A stretch of 64,000 nucleotides of DNA. It comes from Mesaphorura yosii (lineage: Eukaryota; Arthropoda; Collembola; Poduromorpha; Tullbergiidae). A program made the position numbers and the translations under genes. The notes under the pieces are model-generated. The model was given only the letters and a program-made list of their open reading frames with translations, was not told the origin of the DNA and did not search any database. The stretch spans positions 124,001 through 188,000 of the forward strand of contig WIXG01000037.1 of the NCBI GenBank assembly GCA_009869945.1, written 5' to 3'. Shown piece by piece: positions 62,326 to 64,000 of the stretch; the first letter of the stretch is position 1, and every line of letters starts with the position of its first letter.

Positions 62326-63304
62326 ATCCACTTTGATTCCTCATGACCACTGAAGGCGCACAAATATCGAGGATTCCATGAGAAAGAAAAGATCGCGTCA
62401 GCTTCCTGTAAAGTGCGCAAATACAGTTAATGGAATGCATTGCAGTACCTTTTCAATTAACAATACAGTTGACGTGACTTGTGAAGCCGAAGCTTCTTTC
62501 GATGTTTATTGATAAGATCAATTTCGTGCCCACTCACCATATGCGATGTACTTGTGTGAACTCGAGTACGTCATTCTCTAGTCTCAATTGATTGAGTATG
62601 ACAACTAATCGGACAGCCAGTGGAAGTTTCAGCAGACCAAGTTGCATCATCTTAAATGCTTATTCACTGTACTGATAAGATCCGAGGTGTCGGGTGACAA
62701 ACGTGTTACGATGAGCAGGAAAACACAAAGTCCATTCATTTTTGCCCGGAGCACCAACTACGTATTGATAATTGAACTGAAAGCCATGTCATTTACGTCA
62801 AAAAGACCAAAATCAATTTCTCAAATTCCCCATTTCTGTTCTCTTGCGAGACATAACTTATACTTACATAAATTGTGTGGTGCTCCGTCTGTCCACGTGC
62901 CGCCACCAAATAGAAAGCCTAGAAATTGAGTCGAAGTTCTCTTTCGTATTCATAATGGGTTGATGATATCCGGAGTCCTCTGGAGAAGACAGCAAAGGCA
63001 ATTCTAAAATAATTACAAGAAGGTTAATACGAATTATTATTAAGCATCGCCGCATCACATTGTAAAGTGCTTTTTCTGATTTATTAAGGCACAATCCATA
63101 ATGAATACTTAACTTTCTACAAGAGTATATGGAATAAAAATATAATATCATAAAAGCAGTACATTAAATACCCAATCCTTAGATAAAGTCCTGCTGTGTA
63201 TCAGTCGCAGATTGGTCAATTGAGGATGAAATTTATCATATATGAACATGAAGGTTGGCCTTTCCAAAAACTGAGCGATCAACGCAGTGCTGACTTCTAC
63301 GACG
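62326..63304. other. Intergenic; 5' leader of the CLCA-kinase gene
   Basis: An acceptor (TTTACAG) at 62406-62412 suggests a 5' UTR intron upstream of the ATG. A segment at 62868-63003 on the minus strand is framed by ATTTTAG and GTAAGTAT and could be a leader exon. Its open frame (MNTKENFDSISRLSIWW) would not join the CLCA frame, so I do not treat it as coding. Low confidence. Confidence 0.4.
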
Positions 63305-64000
63305 CTATAGCCCGAGATCTTTCACTTTAACCCTCCAAAGCTTTGTGTTCCAAGGTGACCCCAAATATGCAAATTCCCGTTTCTCGTCGATGCTGATTTC
63401 ACTGATATGCTCAACCTGCATTAAAAATCACTTCTTCATGACGTGTCAGCAATTTAATCAGCGTTTATATACCTTCCCACTGCTTTGAAGACTCCCAAGT
63501 ACCTTCCCCTTTTCATCAATGCGTACTATAACTGTTTGCTTCTCGGTCAATACCATCAGCGGTTCCAAGTGGTTAACCTAAAATTAATCCAACAGTTTCA
63601 TGCAGCACAATTAATTCAGGCGGATTGGTTTGACTCAAGAGTGAGTTTCCTTACATAATATTTTGCTTTGCCGAAATATTCATTTGGAAATACAGACTGA
63701 GCAAATGAGAAGCATGAATGAAGTAAACAAGTCATTCGAAGGATAAACTTTCGAACCCACGGAAGTTGAGCAAGTATTGGAGCCTGCAAGCAATAACAAT
63801 CGTACATTCTATCGAAATTAACTTATTAATGCAATTTCCACATACGGCTTTGGACGGCCCAACAATAAGGCTCACTAAAAATCCACCTTTTCCATCCGAG
63901 CGGATATTATCTGGACTACCTACTCAAACAAAAATAAAAACTGGTTTAATGCTACGATAATTCAGTACTCAAATAATAGATTTCTCTTCTTTACCTGGGA
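63305..64000 (-). CDS. Second APMAP-like gene, 3' part only (cut by window edge)
   Basis: Terminal exons: 64000-63995 (edge fragment), 63919-63846, 63783-63655, 63577-63473, 63415-63305. The peptide SPDNIRSDGKGGFLVSL matches the propeller strand LPGLPDNIRPSKNGYYVSL of the upstream paralogue. The next exon begins APILAQLPWVRKFILRM. The end VEHISEISIDEKREFAYLG aligns with FITEVSVGDEYTYFA. Introns at VNHLEPL and VEHISEI correspond in position and phase to those of the other copy. A phase-1 intron before SPDNIR is extra. The 5' half with the membrane anchor is outside the window. Confidence 0.88.

Noticed and set aside
62868-63003. Splice-bounded minus-strand segment taken as a coding first exon of the CLCA-kinase
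   Set aside because: Its frame does not join that of the ATG at 62325, which already begins a good signal peptide; at most it is a 5' UTR exon.

Overview
The window is eukaryotic DNA, apparently from an arthropod. Genes are split into many exons by short introns (mostly 55-90 bp) with GT-AG borders, base composition is AT-rich, and the proteins are animal families: pecanex, a slipper/mixed-lineage kinase, an astacin, Cys-loop receptors, a RERG-like Ras protein, APMAP-like proteins and a receptor tyrosine kinase. A compact crustacean genome such as a cladoceran would fit, but this is inferred from gene style, not proven. I saw no retrovirus-like element, tRNA, rRNA or CRISPR. All exon models below were built by hand from splice signals, reading phase and family knowledge.

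Left part (1-14 kb): the first exon of an unidentified minus-strand gene (7-109) lies head-to-head with a four-exon MIF4G-domain gene (203-1539, +). That gene converges on a complete 26-exon pecanex gene (11128 down to 1957, -, 2427 residues). About 3 kb of apparently non-coding DNA separates pecanex from the divergently transcribed mixed-lineage kinase.

Middle (14-43 kb): a mixed-lineage kinase (SH3, kinase, leucine zipper, CRIB) spans 16 kb, has multi-kilobase introns, two alternative 3' ends and a ~500 bp foldback element in one intron. Facing it is a small astacin metalloprotease (31313-32588, -) whose zinc site is spread over three exons. Then come two tandem Cys-loop receptor genes (35621-38024 and 38796-40698, +) with matching exon structure, one of which has gained or kept introns that leave a 21-nt microexon. 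An orphan terminal exon with one membrane segment lies at 42980-43193.

Right part (43-64 kb): 6.5 kb is almost gene-free apart from one DENN-like exon (48307-48447, -). It is followed by a RERG-like Ras gene with an aberrant G3 motif (49925-53451, +), an APMAP-like gene (54018-55841, -), a 14-exon gene at 57053-62325 (-), and the 3' half of a second APMAP-like gene cut by the window edge.

The standout is the 57053-62325 gene. It reads as one uninterrupted coding frame across 14 phase-consistent exons (1440 residues). It joins a complete CLCA (calcium-activated chloride channel regulator) ectodomain to a transmembrane helix and an intact-looking tyrosine kinase. I do not know this architecture as a described receptor family. 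Its CLCA metalloprotease site is lost, which suggests the ectodomain has been turned into a receptor module. Signalling genes are plentiful here (MLK, RTK, Ras-like, ligand-gated channels), but nothing in the sequence shows that they act in one pathway.
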